Shown here one piece after another: positions 61,301-64,000 of a stretch of DNA of 64,000 nt. The first letter of the stretch is position 1; each line of letters starts with the position of its first letter. Both the position numbers and the translations under genes were made by a program. The notes beneath the pieces are model-generated. The model ran no database searches and was not told where the DNA came from. It saw only the letters and a program-made list of their open reading frames with translations. Source of the DNA: an uncultured Bacteroides sp. (GTDB taxonomy: Bacteria > Bacteroidota > Bacteroidia > Bacteroidales > Bacteroidaceae); NCBI RefSeq assembly GCF_963676325.1, contig NZ_OY781099.1, positions 1,798,001 through 1,862,000 on the forward strand, given 5' to 3'.

Positions 61301-61476
61301 AAGTGTCTATACAAAAACTTCGCTTGTTTGTCACTGGTGAAAACTTATTGACCTTAACCGGATATGATGGTTTTGATCCTGAAATTGCTGCAGGAAATTA
61401 TACAACAATTGGTGTAGACAAGGGTATTTATCCTCAGTCAAGAACTATCTCTGTAGGAGCAAACATAAGCTTTTAA
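58309..61476 (+). CDS. SusC-like TonB-dependent outer-membrane transporter
   Basis: 1055 residues. A signal peptide (to about 20, TVFSQN) is followed by a CarboxypepD_reg-like domain (about 22-105: IKGVVLAGEDNSPLIGVNVAVKGT), the SusC signature LDEVVVVGYGVQKK, a plug domain (about 115-225: VRIRGIGTVNNSDPLYIVDGMPVDG, ILKDAASAAIYGARAANGVILVTTK) and a large barrel ending ISVGANISF with a terminal Phe. It imports oligosaccharides with the SusD-like lipoprotein that follows by 18 bases. The substrate cannot be told from the transporter alone. Confidence 0.95.
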   Translation: MKKLLSFLFLFCFTLTVFSQNIQIKGVVLAGEDNSPLIGVNVAVKGTTNGVITDLNGQFTLSIPLKSTLVVSYVGYKQQQVVVTDAKPLSIILIEDSKTLDEVVVVGYGVQKKSVVTAAISKVTAQDLEKTSPTRVEDALKGKVSGVQITKSSGQPGADSKVRIRGIGTVNNSDPLYIVDGMPVDGGIDYLNPVDIQSVEILKDAASAAIYGARAANGVILVTTKSGLSGKTTINYDVSYGWQNPWKKKSILNATEYMTVMNEAAINDGNSPKYTSDQIKNAGIGTDWQDKTFNYDAPVQSHQISVNGGTDKVTYFLSLGYFDQEGIVGGNYGKSNFNRWSLRANNTYNIYETNERKFLNKVKVGINLGYSRANSTGIETNSEYGSILGSALAFDPTVPVYATDPAAVLALHPYAVKDKDGNVFSTPPSGFQEIANPVAMLNSPTLGRGNSDKFVSTFWGEINVLNGLKFKSSFGVDLAFWGNDGYTFPYFLATQGKDISQSSVYSNMHRGYTWQVENTLTYTKTFAEKHNLTLLVGQSAKEYKVRELYGDDYDLLETDPSKANIDYAIADREKERVAGGTGGFSSLTLASYFGRLDYNFDERYMFQATVRRDGSSNFGPSNKWGIFPSFSVGWNVTNEAFMENRPEWFNNLKLRGSWGKNGNERIGQFRYTSLMDGGQNYYFGSGDASTMQYGSSPSKISNPDVKWEESEQIDLGFESRFINNSLTFGFDYFKKKTNGMLMDQPIPAYVGKGAPIANAGDMENWGLEFETGYKLKVNDFIFNVQANASYLQNKLIKLGNASGEAIYEDAGASGVGSYVKGKNGEVYPYFYGFKTNGLIQNQQQADEYNAKYGEKAQPGDVIFQDIAGAVDANGKAIPDGLITDADKTKIGKGMPDWTFGLTLGAEWKGFDVNIFFQGTQGNDIFDFAQRGDITAMNRPSWILDRWIGEGTSNKIPRMTAVNPNRNWRSSDLYIKDGSYVRLKVMQLGYTLPRNLTKKVSIQKLRLFVTGENLLTLTGYDGFDPEIAAGNYTTIGVDKGIYPQSRTISVGANISF

Positions 61477-61494
61477 CCTTTAAAATAAGAAAAT

Positions 61495-63000
61495 ATGAAA
61501 AAATATAGTTTTATAATAGCATTGGCCACAATGATTGGTTTCTCTTCTTGCGGCGATGAATTTCTGACAATTACTCCCACATCTTCCCAAGAGGCTGGAG
61601 GTGATGCTACAGAGGGAGCTATTTTGTCAAACCTGGCTTCCTGTTATCAGATACTTTTATTTGATAGTTATGCAGCAAACAATTATAACAGTGTAGTTCT
61701 TATGTCTGATTTACGTTCAGATGATATTTATAAAGGTGGTGGCGATGCCGGTGACCAGGGACAGTTATACCGTCTTTCTCAGTTTACCTCTACGGCAACT
61801 GAGCTTCCATCAGGATTATGGAACATCTATTTTAGTGGCATTAGCCGTTGTAACAATGTTATTCAGGCTTGCGAAAAAGCAAAAGGTGTATCTGAAGCTA
61901 ATCTAAATCAGTACAAAGCGGAAGCTCATTTTCTTCGTGCTTATTACACTCACTGGTTATGGAAATTCTGGGGTAATATTCCATACTTTGAATCAGATCT
62001 GCCTGCACCTTATATGGCGAAACAATATACAGCCGACGAAATTTATGCAAAGATCATAGCAGATGTTGATTTTGCTATTGAAGGTGATAAACTTCCTATG
62101 CGTACAACTGCTGCCAATGATGGACGTATAACCAAAGCCGCAGCTCAGATGCTTAAAGCAAGGGTTGTGATGTACCAAAAAGATCAGGCTAAATATGCAG
62201 AAGTATTGAAGGATATGGTCGAAATAATTAAGAGTGGCAAGTATACATTATTGGGTGATTTCTCTGCAATATGGCTAGAAGCTGGTGAATTCTGTAATGA
62301 ATCTATTCTTGAAAGTAATCAACTTCCTGAAGGAAAAACCTGGGCTTCGGGTTGGCAAGGATATGGTACTAACCTTCCTGCATTTATTTCTCCAAATACT
62401 CTTGTAGGACAAGAACCATTTATCGGTGGCTGGGGATTCGGACCTGTTCGTACAGAAGCTTATGCTATTTATGAAGATGCTGATACACGTCGTGCCGGCT
62501 CTATCAATAAGTTTGAAGACGGAACCTATTCTGCACGTTTCCAGAATACAGGATTGTTTATGGGTAAATATGCAGCCCGCAAAGGATACAACCCTCCTCC
62601 GGGAGATATTGATTTGAATTTTGGCAATAACTTACGCATATTCCGTTATGCTGAAGTGTTATTGAATGCCGCAGAATTAATGGTTATGGATGGTGTGGTA
62701 CCGGTTGAAGGTGTTACTGCACAATCTTGCCTTGATCAAATCAGAGTACGCGCCGGTGTAAACTCTATTCCTGCTACTACAGCTAATATTAAGTTGGAAA
62801 GACGTCGTGAATTTCTGGGTGAAGGAATGCGTTTCTGGGATTTGGTACGTTGGGGAGATACTGCCTTGCTGACTGAAAACAAACCTGCATTCTCTTCTGT
62901 AAGAACTTGGGATGAACATTGTAAATACTTGCCAATTCCTCAATCTGAAATAGAAAAAACAGAAGGAGAGTTCAAGCTGGTTCAGAATTCGGGATATTAA
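61495..63000 (+). CDS. SusD/RagB-like glycan-binding lipoprotein
   Basis: 501 residues with a lipoprotein signal ending at Cys19 (GFSSC-GDEFL). N-terminal SusD features (TPTSSQEAGGDATEGA), the TPR-like region (YKAEAHFLRAYYTHWLWKFWGNIPYF near 140-165) and the C-terminal RagB domain with the ERRREFLGEGMRFWDLVRWGD motif near 438 and YLPIPQSEIEKTEG end. It forms the lid of the SusC channel at the cell surface. Confidence 0.95.
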   Translation: MKKYSFIIALATMIGFSSCGDEFLTITPTSSQEAGGDATEGAILSNLASCYQILLFDSYAANNYNSVVLMSDLRSDDIYKGGGDAGDQGQLYRLSQFTSTATELPSGLWNIYFSGISRCNNVIQACEKAKGVSEANLNQYKAEAHFLRAYYTHWLWKFWGNIPYFESDLPAPYMAKQYTADEIYAKIIADVDFAIEGDKLPMRTTAANDGRITKAAAQMLKARVVMYQKDQAKYAEVLKDMVEIIKSGKYTLLGDFSAIWLEAGEFCNESILESNQLPEGKTWASGWQGYGTNLPAFISPNTLVGQEPFIGGWGFGPVRTEAYAIYEDADTRRAGSINKFEDGTYSARFQNTGLFMGKYAARKGYNPPPGDIDLNFGNNLRIFRYAEVLLNAAELMVMDGVVPVEGVTAQSCLDQIRVRAGVNSIPATTANIKLERRREFLGEGMRFWDLVRWGDTALLTENKPAFSSVRTWDEHCKYLPIPQSEIEKTEGEFKLVQNSGY

Positions 63001-63029
63001 TCAGTATATAATTATTAAAGGAAACAAAT

Positions 63030-64000
63030 ATGAAAAATATATTTAAATTAGGAACTTTGGCATTGATTTCACTCTTTGTCATCACAGCTTGCAATCCGCA
63101 GGAGAGTTCTGATTATGCGCTGGGCGAAATGCCAACATCGGACCAGCTCGACTTTACTATTACACCTACAGCTGCAAAACCAAACGTAGTTGAATTTAAA
63201 AATACCTCTAAAATTGCAGGTGTTGCAACCTGGGATTTAGGTAATAATGCAAAAGGAAAAGGAGAATCAATCACTGCTCAATATCCATTTAAAGGTGATT
63301 ATACAGTTGTGATGACATTGTACACAAAGGGTGGATTCGCATCTGTTACCAAGACTTTTAACATTGCAAATGATGATATGTCTTTATTAAATACTCCTAT
63401 GTATAATGCACTGACTGGTGGAGCAAGTAACCTCACTGGTAAAACATGGGTCTTTGATCAGTATCATGACGGACATATTGGTGTGGGTCCTGTAGCGGAA
63501 ACTAAGCCAATCTGGTGGAGTTGTCCGGCAGAAGATAAAACAGAAAGTAGTCTCTATACTCAGGAATTTACATTTACTCAGGTAGGAGTGAAGATGGTAT
63601 GGAAAAATAATGGTTTTGTTTATACCAATGAGAATGGCCGTAAAGCTCTTGCAGCACTAGGTTATACAAATTCAGTAGTTCCCGGAGCCAAAGATTTTGA
63701 TGTGGCTTATGTACCTAAGGCAGCCTACACATTTAGTTTGAATGAATCTGCTAAAACTCTGACTTTAAGTGACGGAGCATTCTTTGGCCATTATGCCGGT
63801 ACGTCTACTTATCAGATATTAAGTCTTACTGCTGATGAACTTTATGTGAAGTGTGCTAGTACTACTGAAGTTGGTAATGAATGGTGGTATCGTTTTATTC
63901 CAAAAGAAAAGAATGTGAAACCTATTATTGTTATTCCGGTTAAAGCTACTCCATTGTCCGAAGATTTTGAAAGTGCAACGAAGAAAGTAAATTTCACTTA
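63030..64000 (+). CDS. PKD-type surface lipoprotein, cut by the window end
   Basis: An open frame from the ATG at 63030 to the last base with no stop; 323 residues are visible. Lipoprotein signal ending at Cys21 (LFVITAC-NPQ). Residues about 40-115 look like a PKD/Ig-like domain (VVEFKNTSKIAGVATWDLG, GDYTVVMTLYTKGG). From about 130 a second domain rich in Trp and Tyr begins (GKTWVFDQYHDGHIGVGP, PIWWSCPAEDK), seen beside SusC/SusD pairs of beta-glucan-type loci. Probably a surface glycan-binding protein, third gene of the operon, 29 bases after susD. The C-terminus is not visible. Confidence 0.85.
   Translation, partial: MKNIFKLGTLALISLFVITACNPQESSDYALGEMPTSDQLDFTITPTAAKPNVVEFKNTSKIAGVATWDLGNNAKGKGESITAQYPFKGDYTVVMTLYTKGGFASVTKTFNIANDDMSLLNTPMYNALTGGASNLTGKTWVFDQYHDGHIGVGPVAETKPIWWSCPAEDKTESSLYTQEFTFTQVGVKMVWKNNGFVYTNENGRKALAALGYTNSVVPGAKDFDVAYVPKAAYTFSLNESAKTLTLSDGAFFGHYAGTSTYQILSLTADELYVKCASTTEVGNEWWYRFIPKEKNVKPIIVIPVKATPLSEDFESATKKVNFT

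Noticed and set aside
1..64000. tRNA, rRNA, known riboswitches, integrase or transposase genes
   Set aside because: None was recognised on reading both strands; small RNAs cannot be excluded without computation.

Overview
The window looks like a chromosomal segment of a Bacteroides-type member of the Bacteroidales. The evidence is a SusC/SusD pair, TonB-dependent receptors, lipoproteins with short N-terminal signals, a GH20/GH29/GH35 glycosidase complement, and recurrent promoters of the form TTTG-N19-TAnnTTTG, which is the Bacteroides sigma-ABfr type. No rRNA, tRNA, CRISPR array, integrase or transposase was recognised.

Layout. 1-1.3 kb: an HU-like protein, a small coiled-coil protein and an amidase. 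1.3-2.0 kb: a nitroreductase. 2.0-10.7 kb (minus): one tight exopolysaccharide operon, read as CheY-like receiver, phosphoglycosyltransferase with a degenerate receiver domain, half-length TolC-like protein, Wzz-like co-polymerase with a kinase-like tail, Wzy-like polymerase, two glycosyltransferases and a hexapeptide acyltransferase. 10.7-15.6 kb (minus): two paralogous LruC-domain lipoproteins. 16-20.3 kb: housekeeping redox genes (NDH-2-like, GltD-like), a small membrane protein and type I asparaginase. 20.4-27.25 kb (minus): a complete trp operon (trpB-E-G-D-C-F-A) with a sigma-ABfr promoter, a leader peptide with tandem Trp codons, an attenuator hairpin and an end terminator.

27.9-33.8 kb (plus): a LacI-controlled sugar locus with a PfkB kinase, FucP-type MFS transporter, LamB-type porin and ketose 3-epimerase. 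Near-identical 18-bp palindromic operators lie before the regulator, the kinase and the porin. The gene set fits uptake of a rare ketose such as D-allulose or D-tagatose and its conversion to a phosphorylated fructose-type product. 34.1-35.7 kb: a secreted protein and a TPR protein. 35.8-40.0 kb: a phage- or plasmid-like remnant with a frameshifted second copy of the small coiled-coil gene, a second HU-like gene, a DUF4248 gene, a DnaB-type helicase, a primosome-like protein and a divergent DUF4248-like gene.

40.7-50.5 kb: a ferredoxin, GH35 beta-galactosidase, a sugar mutarotase plus GH29 fucosidase operon divergent from an AraC regulator, protein-L-isoaspartate methyltransferase, and GH20 hexosaminidase. 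Together these suit trimming of host or plant glycans. 50.5-58 kb: a TonB-receptor-like barrel, a small unknown protein, an Acg-type nitroreductase and a membrane-spanning propeller/LuxR-type regulator. 58.3-64 kb: the start of a polysaccharide utilisation locus (SusC, SusD and a PKD-type lipoprotein cut by the window end), probably controlled by that regulator.

The most interesting points are the exopolysaccharide operon, with its pseudo-receiver fusion, single-repeat TolC-like protein and no visible flippase or Wza; the fully readable trp attenuator; the palindromic LacI regulon; and two repeat families lying between genes.
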